From an uncultured Erythrobacter sp. (GTDB lineage: Bacteria; Pseudomonadota; Alphaproteobacteria; Sphingomonadales; Sphingomonadaceae): a stretch of DNA of 64,000 nucleotides. Of this stretch, positions 9,475-18,172 are shown in pieces (within the stretch, counting starts at the first letter, position 1; each line of letters opens with the position of its first letter). The notes beneath the pieces are model-generated. The model was given only the letters and a program-made list of their open reading frames with translations. It was not told the DNA's origin and searched no databases. A program made the position numbers and the translations under genes. The stretch is from positions 1,559,928 through 1,623,927 of the forward strand of contig CANKYI010000001.1 in the NCBI GenBank assembly GCA_947488085.1, written 5' to 3'.

Positions 9475-10605
9475 ATGGCTAAGAAATTCCTCTATTTCGT
9501 CGCGATTTGCATCGTGATCTTCCTGATCGGGCGGATCGGTTGGGAGATGTTTCAGGACGAACTGGCTGAGATCGCATTGGTCCCCAGCGCTGACTTTACG
9601 CCGACTGTGGCTCTGGAGAACAACGCTTACCAAGACCCCGGGCTGTGGTATTCGCGTCCTGGCATTGGGGTCACGGACCCCGCCCGCTGGCAGCCGGCTT
9701 TAGCCGAGGGCGCTGAGACTGCGCCCGCGCCTGACGTTCCGGATTTCGCGGTCTTCTTCGTCCATCCGACCAGCTATCTCAGCCGCGACAATTGGAATGC
9801 GCCAATGGGCGATGACGAGGCGGAGCGGATCGCCCGAATTTATGTGCGCGGCATGGCAAGCCCATTTAACGCTGCGAGCGAAATCTGGGCGCCGCGTTAT
9901 CGCCAGGCGACGATGGGCGCGTTTTTGACTGACGAGCCTGAGGCAGAGCAAGCAATCTCCGCCGCCTATGATGATGTGGTCGAGGCGTATCGCTACTTCC
10001 TCGATACGGTTGATGCCGATACGCCCATTGTGATCGCAGGGCACAGTCAAGGTTCGCTTCATGTGCTGCGATTGCTGCGCGACGAAGTGCGCGGATCGCG
10101 TGTCGCAGACCGGCTTGTCGCCGCCTATGCTATCGGTTGGCCGATATCGGTTGAACACGATGTGCCTGAACTTGGCTTTGCTGCCTGCGCTACTCCCGCA
10201 CAAACAGGCTGCCTGATATCTTGGTCAAGCTTTGCAGAGCCTGCTGATCCGTCTTCAGTGATCGAGACTTACGCGGCCTCTGCTGGATATGATGGAGCAC
10301 CACGCGGAGAGAGCCAGATTCTGTGCACCAACCCACTTACCGGAACATTTGGCGGCTCTGCTCCAGCTGCTGCCAATCTGGGCACACTTGTCCCGGATGA
10401 CCGCATGTCGAACGGTGAGCTGATCCCCGCATCTGTGCCTGCACGCTGTGATGAGCGCGGCCTACTGCTAATCGGGGATCCGCCTGAACTGGGTTCGTAT
10501 GTGCTGCCGGGCAACAATTACCATGTCTATGACATCCCGCTATTCTGGGCGAACACTAAGGCCGATGTCGCCAGACGGGTTTTAGCAAAGAGTGCAGCAA
10601 ACTGA
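9475..10605 (+). CDS. DUF3089 family alpha/beta-hydrolase-like protein
   Basis: 376 residues. An N-terminal signal anchor (about residues 4-24) is followed by a periplasmic domain. [19 protein letters not shown] and the nucleophile elbow GHSQGS (about residue 188) match DUF3089, a family with a serine-hydrolase fold and no settled substrate. DNYHVYD-like residues near the C-terminus ([12 protein letters not shown]) probably supply the catalytic histidine. It starts 18 bases after lepB and ends where ruvX begins. Confidence 0.85.
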   Translation: MAKKFLYFVAICIVIFLIGRIGWEMFQDELAEIALVPSADFTPTVALENNAYQDPGLWYSRPGIGVTDPARWQPALAEGAETAPAPDVPDFAVFFVHPTSYLSRDNWNAPMGDDEAERIARIYVRGMASPFNAASEIWAPRYRQATMGAFLTDEPEAEQAISAAYDDVVEAYRYFLDTVDADTPIVIAGHSQGSLHVLRLLRDEVRGSRVADRLVAAYAIGWPISVEHDVPELGFAACATPAQTGCLISWSSFAEPADPSSVIETYAASAGYDGAPRGESQILCTNPLTGTFGGSAPAAANLGTLVPDDRMSNGELIPASVPARCDERGLLLIGDPPELGSYVLPGNNYHVYDIPLFWANTKADVARRVLAKSAAN

Positions 10606-10652
10606 TTATCGAATTCGCACCCGATTTTGCGGAAGCCTTACCCGATGGCGGA

Positions 10653-11072
10653 GTGCTGATCGGCCTCGACCTTGGCACAAAGACCATCGGCACTGCGATT
10701 TGTGATGCCGGTTGGCGCTTTGCAAGCAATGGTAAGACGATTACGCGCGGCAAATGGGCGCGTGATCGGGCATTGTTGGGCGAATTGATCGAAGCGCGCG
10801 CAGCAAGAGGCCTCGTCTTGGGCCTCCCCCGCAATATGGACGGAAGCGAAGGACCGCGCGCACAAGCCAGCCGCGCCTTTGCCCGAAACGTTGATGAGGC
10901 GTTCGGCCTGCCCTTGCTATTATGGGATGAACGCTGGTCCACGCAAAGCGCCGAGTCGGCAATGATCGGACAGGATATGAGTCGAGCCAAACGGGCCGAG
11001 GCTATCGATAGCCATGCCGCAGCGGTAATCTTGCAAGGGGCGATCGATCGGCTGGCTGGCGGTATAATCTAA
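10653..11072 (+). CDS. ruvX: Putative pre-16S rRNA nuclease / Holliday junction resolvase RuvX (YqgF)
   Basis: 139 residues from the GTG at 10653. The RNase H-like fold shows [14 protein letters not shown] (first catalytic Asp), [16 protein letters not shown] and [12 protein letters not shown], all signature YqgF segments. The family processes the 5' end of 16S rRNA and has been proposed to cut Holliday junctions. The reading frame stays open upstream for 16 more codons, through FAEALPDGG, which looks conserved, but no ATG, GTG or TTG lies there. The gene stop interlocks with the convergent unknown gene (CTAA). Confidence 0.88.
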   Translation: MLIGLDLGTKTIGTAICDAGWRFASNGKTITRGKWARDRALLGELIEARAARGLVLGLPRNMDGSEGPRAQASRAFARNVDEAFGLPLLLWDERWSTQSAESAMIGQDMSRAKRAEAIDSHAAAVILQGAIDRLAGGII

Positions 11073-11965
11073 ACCCGTCGCTCGCGCGCTATTGTGGTAA
11101 CCATCCGACTGCCATTGCGCTCTGCTTCACGCCATAAATCATCGCGCGCCTGCTGGTCAGAGGCGCGCCCGGCCCGCGCCTCAAAGCTCGCAAGCCGTAA
11201 TCGCTCACTCGGATGGGTAGCACCCACCCATTGCGCGAAATCCTCCGCTTCCTGCGAACCGCTAGCGACCGCCGTGCGCAAGAAAACTTCTGTCGCATTG
11301 GGGCTAAGCACGCGCGTGACTTCACCGTTATCGAGGTCAAAGCCATATTGGTCATGCCAAGGCTGCGCGGGATCAACATGCATGACGTTGAGTGAGACCG
11401 AGAGGCTGCTCGGCGGCAACTGCGAATGCACATCGAGATGCGCACGGTAGAGCATCAGCTTCCCCTCCTCCAGCGCGCTGCGACCTGCAAAGCGCAAATC
11501 CGCTGGTTCACCAGGATATCCGGTAACCTGAGCGTAGTCATAGGTGTAATAGTCGCTGCGATAGCCCGGCCCGAGATAACCGCTCGTCAGAAACGCGAAA
11601 TTGTGATCATGCGGGATGCCGTAAACAAACGTCTTTGCTCCGCTGTTTTGAAAGCACAGATCGTGTTCCGCGGGCCAGATATTGGCGCGCAGGAATATGC
11701 CGCCCCGCGCGCCTGTTCGTAGAGGGCTGAGAATGATGGCTTGCGGGCCATAGGCGCTTGTGGGTTCGCCAACAGACCGCCCCGAAAGCCTATCGATAAG
11801 CCGGTCGGCAAGGAAAGTGCGGTTGTTGCTCAACCGCCGCAACCAATGCGCGGCTTTGGCGGTGCTCTCCGCATCACGCGGATCGAAATCGAGCGCCGCT
11901 ATTGCTTCGGTGGCTTCAGGCAGCGAACAGCTCTTTTCACACAGATTGTGGATGACTTGCGGCAT
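11069..11965 (-). CDS. Unknown protein with cupin-like H-x-H...H pattern, last gene of small-peptide operon
   Basis: 298 residues; I do not recognise the family. The middle (about 85-200) is beta-rich and holds [18 protein letters not shown], then [19 protein letters not shown]119, H121 and H180 could form a metal site as in cupin-type iron oxygenases, but the canonical cupin glutamate is not evident. [16 protein letters not shown] is unusually rich in Tyr and Gly. Residues 225-298 look helical. The ATG overlaps the stop of the preceding gene (TAATG), and that gene follows the 53-residue peptide gene. A role in modifying that peptide is inferred only from this layout. The stop interlocks with that of ruvX. 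Confidence 0.75.
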   Translation of the reverse strand: MPQVIHNLCEKSCSLPEATEAIAALDFDPRDAESTAKAAHWLRRLSNNRTFLADRLIDRLSGRSVGEPTSAYGPQAIILSPLRTGARGGIFLRANIWPAEHDLCFQNSGAKTFVYGIPHDHNFAFLTSGYLGPGYRSDYYTYDYAQVTGYPGEPADLRFAGRSALEEGKLMLYRAHLDVHSQLPPSSLSVSLNVMHVDPAQPWHDQYGFDLDNGEVTRVLSPNATEVFLRTAVASGSQEAEDFAQWVGATHPSERLRLASFEARAGRASDQQARDDLWREAERNGSRMVTTIARERRV

Positions 11966-12936
11966 TATGATGCCTGCCTTTCATATCTGCGCAGCTGTGG
12001 ATTCGCGGTAATGACTCGATGACGCAAAGCCACCGCTGGCACTTGCAAAGGATCGTCAGCACAGCCGGACAAATGCTTAAGCAGGCTAAGCCCACAGGCA
12101 GTATCCATCGCCAAGACCTGCCGAACCGCCTCCCATCGCGCATCGGGATCTCCAGCGCGCTCATGTGCAAAGTCGATCATCGCACCCAGTCCCGCATGAT
12201 GCTCCATCGCGCCGAGCACAGCCAGCGCCATGACCTGTTCGCTTGCGCGTTTGTCGCCGCTGGTTTGATGAAACAAAGCACCGTCAGACAGTCGATATTC
12301 AACAGTGGGCTTTGGACTAGAGGGCGTGCGGCTCAGCTGGAGGACAAGAGCTGTCTGGCGCACAGAGACAAAGTGCCGCGTCTCGCATCTGGCACGTCGC
12401 GCGATCTGGGCTCCCGCAGGCCATTGAACATTATGTGACGATACTAATGCAGCACCCGCGTTGTGACCATTCAAAGTGTGAAAAGCACCGTCGACACAGC
12501 CAGCAATCACCAACTCAACCACTTCAGAATCAACGAATTGTGCAACTTCGGGAGCTTGCGAATGAGGAAGCGGCTCATAAGCACAAAGCATCAACGATGT
12601 GCCGCCGCTTTGCAGCAATTGAAGTCGGGCGAAGCCAGCGCTCGACCCATGCGTTAGAGGCACTTCACAAAGAGGCTCTTGGCGCAAAGCATCGATGAAG
12701 ATTGCGCAAAACTCGCTGACAAAGTTCGAAGCTAAGGTGTGATCTGTCAAAACCCCGCGCAGACCGGCCAGCTCATTCAGTTCTATGCCCCTATCATAGT
12801 GCGCCAGTTCCCTGCGTATCTTGGCAATTTCATCGCAGCTCAACCATCGACCCAAAGCGGTCTGCGCAACAGCGCGCGAACGGCGCTGCAAAGCGGGGTG
12901 TCTTTGCAGCGCCGAAATCGCAGGGTGCACACGCAT
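11965..12936 (-). CDS. Unknown protein, middle gene of small-peptide operon
   Basis: 323 residues with no family I can name. The first 70 residues are basic and helical. A central part (about 80-225) is beta-rich, including GFARLQLLQSGGTSLMLCAYEPLP and AFHTLNGHNAGAALVSSHN. The last 100 residues are helical with clustered His and Cys (AMEHHAGLG, MDTACGLSLLKHLSGCADD). It has no signal peptide, membrane segment or ATP-binding motif. The start at 12936 has GAAGG about ten bases before it and lies 18 bases after the peptide gene stop; its own stop overlaps the next start. Partner or modifying role for the peptide is inference. Confidence 0.75.
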   Translation of the reverse strand: MRVHPAISALQRHPALQRRSRAVAQTALGRWLSCDEIAKIRRELAHYDRGIELNELAGLRGVLTDHTLASNFVSEFCAIFIDALRQEPLCEVPLTHGSSAGFARLQLLQSGGTSLMLCAYEPLPHSQAPEVAQFVDSEVVELVIAGCVDGAFHTLNGHNAGAALVSSHNVQWPAGAQIARRARCETRHFVSVRQTALVLQLSRTPSSPKPTVEYRLSDGALFHQTSGDKRASEQVMALAVLGAMEHHAGLGAMIDFAHERAGDPDARWEAVRQVLAMDTACGLSLLKHLSGCADDPLQVPAVALRHRVITANPQLRRYERQAS

Positions 12937-12954
12937 GTGTGTTCGCCCTTCAGA

Positions 12955-13116
12955 TCAGAAAAAAGGCGGCGGCGGCGGAGGCGGGGTTGTGTCGTAGACA
13001 TAGACCATCACACCCACGATTGAATCCTCATACGATGACGTTTGTGCTCGCACTGCTCCAAATAGGGATTGAGCGGTTTCGAGGCCCGGAATATGGGCAA
13101 GATCGATTTTTGGCAT
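12955..13116 (-). CDS. 53-residue peptide with poly-proline C-terminus, candidate modified-peptide precursor
   Basis: The ATG at 13116 follows GAAAGGTAG at a good distance, and the frame runs 53 codons to TGA at 12955. The N-terminal half (MPKIDLAHIPGLETAQSLFG and on) is leader-like and mildly amphipathic. The C-terminal half reads SIVGVMVYVYDTT, then seven prolines, then two phenylalanines. There is no signal peptide, Cys or double-Gly cleavage site, and no helix-turn-helix. The first-gene position before two tightly coupled larger genes is typical of ribosomally made, modified peptides. Alternatives are a small regulator or a polyproline peptide that senses ribosome stalling, since such runs need EF-P. 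Existence of the gene is well supported; function is unknown. Confidence 0.7.
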   Translation of the reverse strand: MPKIDLAHIPGLETAQSLFGAVRAQTSSYEDSIVGVMVYVYDTTPPPPPPPFF

Positions 13117-13253
13117 AATGCACTACCTTTCTTCGCTATGGTGGCGTCGGCCATCACGAAGCACTCGTGAGGCATTGCTAAATTGATCGAGAATGACGCA
13201 TTTTTGAAATTAAATTATTGTAATGCCGCCCAAATGAGATAAATTTTATAAAA

Positions 13254-13763
13254 ATGAGCAAAGATAAAACCCAACAGCTTCCTGATTTTGATGCAAAAGC
13301 CGCTTCGAAGTTTTTCTTTCGCGCTGGTCACACGGGCTGGCTGGGTCTTTGCTATTCCGCCCATGGTGATAATTGGGTTGAGCTTGAGCTGCCTTGGCGT
13401 GAGGATTTGCTTGGCGACCCGACCCAAGCCGTGCTGGCTTCTGGTCCGATTATCAGCCTGATGGACATGGCTAGCGGGATGTCGATCTGGCAAACCACGG
13501 GCACATTTGCTCCGGTCGCAACGCTTGACCTCAGAGTCGATTATCAGCGCCCCGCCCGTGCGCGCAGCGCGGTGTGGGGCCGTGTTGAATGCTATCGTAG
13601 AACCCGCTCTGCTGCCTTTGTGCGCGGCATCGCTCATGATGGAGACCGTGATGACCCCGTCGCCCATGTCGCAGGCGTCTTTATGAATATCGGCAAGGAC
13701 CCACGACAAGGCAAATTGCCCAGCAACGCCGATGCTAGCGAAGCGGGAACAGGCGATGAGTGA
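13254..13763 (+). CDS. PaaI-type hot-dog thioesterase
   Basis: 169 residues. GPIISLMDMASGMSIW (about 65-80) is the helix with the catalytic Asp of PaaI-like thioesterases, and ATLDLRVDYQRPARAR is the following conserved strand. Such enzymes hydrolyse acyl-CoA or aryl-CoA thioesters; the natural substrate cannot be read from the sequence. A C-terminal tail of about 20 polar residues follows the fold. It overlaps the next thioesterase gene by eight bases, so the pair probably acts together or forms a mixed assembly. Confidence 0.85.
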   Translation: MSKDKTQQLPDFDAKAASKFFFRAGHTGWLGLCYSAHGDNWVELELPWREDLLGDPTQAVLASGPIISLMDMASGMSIWQTTGTFAPVATLDLRVDYQRPARARSAVWGRVECYRRTRSAAFVRGIAHDGDRDDPVAHVAGVFMNIGKDPRQGKLPSNADASEAGTGDE

Positions 13764-14145
13764 TTTCGAGCTCCCTCCCTATGCGAAGGCATTGGGCATT
13801 GAATTGAGCGCAATTGACGATGGCGTGCCCGTGTTGACGGTTGGATTCGGCACAAATGTTGAAGGACGCCCGCAACACTATCATGGCGGCGCAACCGCAG
13901 GCTTGCTAGAGAACGCAGGCTATGCTGTCCTTCGCACGCGCTTGATCGAGGAAGGGCGCGACGCTCAGCTCAAACCGGTAAATATCACGGTGCAATATCT
14001 GTCTGCAGGGAAATCACAGCCCAGCTTTGCCAAAGGGCGCATTACGCGGCTCGGACGGCGCAACGCCAATATTGCGGTTGAGGCATGGCAGGACGATCCC
14101 GCGCGACCCATTGCAACAGCGATTATGAATATTCTGATGCGCTGA
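13756..14145 (+). CDS. PaaI-type hot-dog thioesterase, second of an overlapping pair
   Basis: 129 residues from the ATG at 13756, preceded by GCGGGAACAGG. HYHGGATAGLLENAGYAVL is the active-site helix in hot-dog form, with a Glu where many relatives have Asp or Glu. KPVNITVQYLSAGKSQPSFAKGRI is the next strand. It ends 17 bases before the convergent penicillin-binding protein gene. It shares only the fold with the upstream partner, so the pair is not a recent duplication. Confidence 0.85.
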   Translation: MSDFELPPYAKALGIELSAIDDGVPVLTVGFGTNVEGRPQHYHGGATAGLLENAGYAVLRTRLIEEGRDAQLKPVNITVQYLSAGKSQPSFAKGRITRLGRRNANIAVEAWQDDPARPIATAIMNILMR

Positions 14146-14162
14146 GACGGGGCTCGCCGAAC

Positions 14163-16307
14163 CTATTCGACGGGCTCGACCTCTTCGATCTGGAAGCCGT
14201 CTTCATCCAAGCGGATTTCCACCGGCACGCCGTCTTGCGATAGGACAATGCCTTCCTCCTCAAACCGCAATGAGGTTCCGTCTTCACCAAGCGGAATCTC
14301 CTCGCCCTCTTCAATGTCGAGCGGTTGCACGGGGCCTTGGGGATCAGGTGCCGCGCTGGGTTTTGGAGCGGGTAGTGAGAGAGCACCGCGCATAAAGTCC
14401 TTCCAAATGCGCGCCGGCAATCCGCCGCCGCTGATCTGATCCAACGGGGAATTGTCGTCATTGCCGATCCATACACCGACGACCAGATCGCCTGCATATC
14501 CGACGAACAAGGCATCGCGATAATTCTGGGTCGTGCCGGTCTTGCCGAAATTGGCAATCGGCAGCTCCGCCGCCTTGCCCGTGCCGCGATTGATCGCGCC
14601 GCGTAACATCGCCTCTATATCATCATGCGTGCGTGAAGAGGCGCTGTCGCTCGGCGTGGTCATCCATTCCCACCATCCCTGCTCCTGCGGCGCGAAGGCA
14701 TAGGGGCGCACCGGAAACTGGTTCGCGGCAACCCCCGCATACGCGGTGGTCAGCTCCAGCAAGCTCATGCTCGACGTGCCCAAAGCCATGCTCGGATCGC
14801 CTTTGGTAAGGTCAGACGTCACGCCAAGCGATCGTGCCATGCGGATTACCCGCTCACTGCCAACCTCATTGAACAAGCGCACGGCGGCGACATTGCTGGA
14901 GGTCGCAAAGGCATCGACCAAAGTGATCTCATCGGAGTAATTCTCACGTGAGTTTTTGGGGCGATATGATCCAGTCTCAATCGGCGTGTTGGCGATCGTG
15001 TCTTCGGGCGACCATCCGGCCTCCAACGCGGCGAGATAGACGAACAGTTTGAAGGTCGACCCCGGTTGTCGCCGCGCCTGTGTCGCGCGGTTGAACGGCG
15101 ATTCCGCATAACTGCGCCCTCCCACCATCGCGACAACTTCACCCGTGGGCCGCATGGCTACCAAGGCGACCTGCGCATCACCCAGAGCGGCGCGGCTTGT
15201 CACCCTATTGGCTAATGCTTGAAGCTGCGCATCAAGCGTCGTTGTCAAAACTTGGCGGGCATATCCTGTTTCCATGTCATCACGCGCAATCGGCAGTGCC
15301 CAATCGGCGAAATATGTACCCGTCGGCAGATCGTTGCGCGTGCGCACATCCAGCACCGGATCAGGCAACGCATCGGCCTCGCTCTGTGTCAGATATCCCG
15401 CCGCAACCATCGATCCGATCACCTGATCCATGCGCGCCTTTGCCCGGTCATAATGGCGCGTCGGGGCATAGCGTGATGGCGCTTGCAACAATCCAGCCAG
15501 CATTGCGGCCTGCGCGGGTTTGAGGTTCTCGGGTTGGCGATAGAAATAGTGCAAACTCGCCGCGCGCAATCCGTATTGATTGTCCCCGAAATAGGCGTTC
15601 GAAAGGTATCGTTCTAAGATCTCATCCTTAGTCAGCCACCCTTCCAACCAGAGCGCAATCATCGCTTCGCGCGCCTTGCGAGTCATGGTCTGTTCGGGGG
15701 TGAGAAACGTGAACTTGGCGAGCTGCTGTGTGATGGTGCTGCCACCGCCGCGCCCGGTCCACGCCGCACGCGCAATCCCGCGCGGGTCGATGCCCCAATG
15801 TGAATAGAAGCGCCGGTCCTCAATCGCCAGAAATGCCTCAACCACGTGCGGCGGCAAATCCTCGACCTCAACCGGAGCATCCACCATCGCCCCATGGCGC
15901 GCTATCGGAGTGCCATCGCTGGCCAACAGAGTGACTTGCGGTGCAGCAATCGGCTCTAAGCTCTTGGAAAGTGGTGCGGTCCAAGCAAGCCACGCAAACA
16001 GCACAATAAATAGCGCAAGACACGCGGCGACAAAGCGTACCACCCACCAGCGCTTTCGGCGGCCCAGCCAATAGCTACGCCGCCAAAACGGCAGACGTCG
16101 CCGTTCCTCACGCTCAACATGCACATCAAGTTGAGAGAGGCGATCATCCCAAGTGTCGTAATTGGGTGAGCCAGCCGGGCGATAGGCGGGCGTATCATCG
16201 TCATACGCAGGGCGCTGCGATTCATATGTCGCGTAATAGCCCGGCTCACCCGAAGGCGAGGCGTCACTATCTCTCCGCTTCCAGAATCGTTCGAACAGCG
16301 CCATCAC
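14163..16307 (-). CDS. Class A penicillin-binding protein (PBP1-type transglycosylase/transpeptidase)
   Basis: 714 residues. A long polar cytoplasmic N-terminus (1-87) precedes one membrane helix (88-110). The GT51 domain has E163 in AIEDRRFYSHWGID and GGGSTITQQLAKF (188-199). The transpeptidase has S417-x-x-K420 in GSTFK, SSN at 470-472 and KTGTT at 589. It polymerises and cross-links peptidoglycan in the periplasm. The last 70 residues are strongly acidic (repeated Glu/Asp with Gly and Pro), unlike the average PBP1. Both catalytic centres look intact. CobS lies upstream on the same strand, separated by 41 bases. Confidence 0.93.
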   Translation of the reverse strand: MMALFERFWKRRDSDASPSGEPGYYATYESQRPAYDDDTPAYRPAGSPNYDTWDDRLSQLDVHVEREERRRLPFWRRSYWLGRRKRWWVVRFVAACLALFIVLFAWLAWTAPLSKSLEPIAAPQVTLLASDGTPIARHGAMVDAPVEVEDLPPHVVEAFLAIEDRRFYSHWGIDPRGIARAAWTGRGGGSTITQQLAKFTFLTPEQTMTRKAREAMIALWLEGWLTKDEILERYLSNAYFGDNQYGLRAASLHYFYRQPENLKPAQAAMLAGLLQAPSRYAPTRHYDRAKARMDQVIGSMVAAGYLTQSEADALPDPVLDVRTRNDLPTGTYFADWALPIARDDMETGYARQVLTTTLDAQLQALANRVTSRAALGDAQVALVAMRPTGEVVAMVGGRSYAESPFNRATQARRQPGSTFKLFVYLAALEAGWSPEDTIANTPIETGSYRPKNSRENYSDEITLVDAFATSSNVAAVRLFNEVGSERVIRMARSLGVTSDLTKGDPSMALGTSSMSLLELTTAYAGVAANQFPVRPYAFAPQEQGWWEWMTTPSDSASSRTHDDIEAMLRGAINRGTGKAAELPIANFGKTGTTQNYRDALFVGYAGDLVVGVWIGNDDNSPLDQISGGGLPARIWKDFMRGALSLPAPKPSAAPDPQGPVQPLDIEEGEEIPLGEDGTSLRFEEEGIVLSQDGVPVEIRLDEDGFQIEEVEPVE

Positions 16308-16348
16308 TTAGTGTATTAGCAGGCTATTACACCCAAGTGCAAGTTTGC

Positions 16349-17329
16349 TTAAACTGCGCTCTCGGGCAAGTCTTCGTCAAACACGCGCTGGTAATATTCG
16401 CTCACCAATGTCCGCTCCGCTTCATCGCATTTGTTGAGGAAGGAGAGGCGGAAAGAAAATCCGACCGAATTGAAGATCGCAGCGTTCTGTGCCCAAGTGA
16501 TGACCGTGCGTGGGCTCATCACGGTTGAGATGTCGCCGTTCATAAAGCCCTGACGGGTAAGCTCGGCAACCTTCACCATATCCGCAATCATTGCATCATC
16601 GGTATCTGGTGTCTTGGATTTGACGATGGCTTGCTCTGTTTCGGCTGGCAAATAATTCAGGGCGCATACGATATTCCAACGGTCCATTTGCGCTTGGTTG
16701 ATCGCCTGCGTTCCGTGATACAGCCCGCTCGTATCGCCCAGCCCAACAGTGTTGGTGGTCGCAAACAGGCGGAAATGCGGGTTGGGTGTGATCACGCGGT
16801 TCTGATCAAGCAGCGTCAAACGGCCATCAAACTCCAGAATCCGCTGAATCACGAACATCACATCTGGGCGACCCGCATCATATTCGTCAAAGGTCAGCGC
16901 GACAGGGTGTTGCAAAGCCCACGGCAAAATGCCTTCTTTAAACTCAGTGACTTGCAGGCCGTCTTTCAAAACGATCGCGTCGCGCCCAATCAAATCGATC
17001 CGGCTGATATGCGCGTCCAGATTTACCCGGATGCTGGGCCAATTCAGCCGCGCGGCGACTTGTTCGATATGAGTTGATTTGCCGGTGCCGTGATAACCCT
17101 GGATCATCACTCGGCGATTATGCGCAAAACCAGCAAGAATCGCGAGCGTCGTATCATGATCAAACACATAGCTTTCATCGAGCTCCGGCACATGCTCATC
17201 ATTCGAGGCAAAGGCAGGAACTTGCCAATCGATATCGATGCCAAATGTGTCGCGCACATCGACAACCGCGTCGGGCTTGGACGGAATGGCGCTGGCGCCG
17301 GCGAATTCTTCGGAGGAGTGTGAGTTCAT
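16349..17329 (-). CDS. cobS: CobS-type AAA+ ATPase (cobaltochelatase small subunit family)
   Basis: 326 residues. Walker A is GYHGTGKST (78-86), Walker B is [14 protein letters not shown] (about 139-152), and [20 protein letters not shown] matches the CobS sensor region. CobS with CobT and CobN inserts cobalt into hydrogenobyrinic acid diamide; many sphingomonads keep CobS/CobT without a full aerobic cobalamin pathway, so another remodelling role is possible. The usual neighbours CobT, J-protein and BolA are not adjacent: the last two lie about 3.7 kb away at 20051-20989, and CobT is not in the window. Confidence 0.9.
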   Translation of the reverse strand: MNSHSSEEFAGASAIPSKPDAVVDVRDTFGIDIDWQVPAFASNDEHVPELDESYVFDHDTTLAILAGFAHNRRVMIQGYHGTGKSTHIEQVAARLNWPSIRVNLDAHISRIDLIGRDAIVLKDGLQVTEFKEGILPWALQHPVALTFDEYDAGRPDVMFVIQRILEFDGRLTLLDQNRVITPNPHFRLFATTNTVGLGDTSGLYHGTQAINQAQMDRWNIVCALNYLPAETEQAIVKSKTPDTDDAMIADMVKVAELTRQGFMNGDISTVMSPRTVITWAQNAAIFNSVGFSFRLSFLNKCDEAERTLVSEYYQRVFDEDLPESAV

Positions 17330-17411
17330 TACGGTTGCGGCGTTAATGGCCTATCGCCATGCGGGCAAGAGGCGGCTTGCCCATCACCCCTGACATTTTT
17401 GCGCAGACTTC

Positions 17412-18092
17412 TCAATCTTGCGACGGAACTCGAATTTCGCTCAGATGGCCGCGCTTTATCCAAACCCGCGCAGCCGTGCCGCCAACGGTGAAGTGTGCGG
17501 CCATTTGCGCCGGTACGCGCAGCCAATCATGGGTCTGATAGAGTGTGCCATCATAGCTCAGCTCGCCTGACAGGATCAGTACCTCAAATCCGCCCTCATC
17601 AACGATAGCGACTGCTGCGCCCGACTCCCATTCTTCCAGCGCAACCTGTTCATAGGTCCGGTCAGCCAGGATGACGCGTTGAACACCCGGGTGTGCAGGA
17701 TCCGGCGTCAGCTCGACCGTGTTAAGATCGAGCGACATCTGCTCCTGATCTGCAGGGTCAAACTGCCACAATTTCACAAAGATGGTGCAGCCCGGATCAG
17801 AGCGCGGCACATGATGCGTACCCACCGGATTGCGGACATAGGTGCCAGCGGGATAATCGCCGTGCTCATCCTGGAACACGCCTTCGAGTACGATAAACTC
17901 CTCACCACCCGAATGGGTGTGTTCGGCAAATGCGCTTCCCTCAGCATAGCGAACAATAGACGTCGCGCGGGCGACCTCATCGCCGATCCGGTCAAGCATG
18001 CGCCGGTCCACACCCGCCATCGGTGACGGTATCCAATCGAGTGCGCTGGTCTTGATCTGCACAGGCTCTGCAAAGTTAGCGTTGATCTCCAT
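17412..18092 (-). CDS. ChrR-like double cupin domain protein
   Basis: 226 residues. The first cupin (about 30-105) has EHTHSGGEEFIVLEGVF followed by GTYVRNPVGTHHVP, a full metal-binding cupin motif pair. A second, weaker cupin (about 135-215) lacks most metal ligands. This is the arrangement in the ChrR cupin of anti-sigma factors, but the zinc-finger N-terminal domain of true ChrR is missing and no ECF sigma gene lies nearby. It may sense or detoxify an oxidised metabolite in the cytoplasm. It is divergent from the MpaB-like gene with 80 bases between. Confidence 0.8.
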   Translation of the reverse strand: MEINANFAEPVQIKTSALDWIPSPMAGVDRRMLDRIGDEVARATSIVRYAEGSAFAEHTHSGGEEFIVLEGVFQDEHGDYPAGTYVRNPVGTHHVPRSDPGCTIFVKLWQFDPADQEQMSLDLNTVELTPDPAHPGVQRVILADRTYEQVALEEWESGAAVAIVDEGGFEVLILSGELSYDGTLYQTHDWLRVPAQMAAHFTVGGTAARVWIKRGHLSEIRVPSQD

Positions 18093-18172
18093 GATCCAAG
18101 AAATGGGTAGGCCTGAGCCAAAGTTAAGGTGAACCGCTCGAAAAATGCGGTTGGGATCGCTACCTTACGGTA

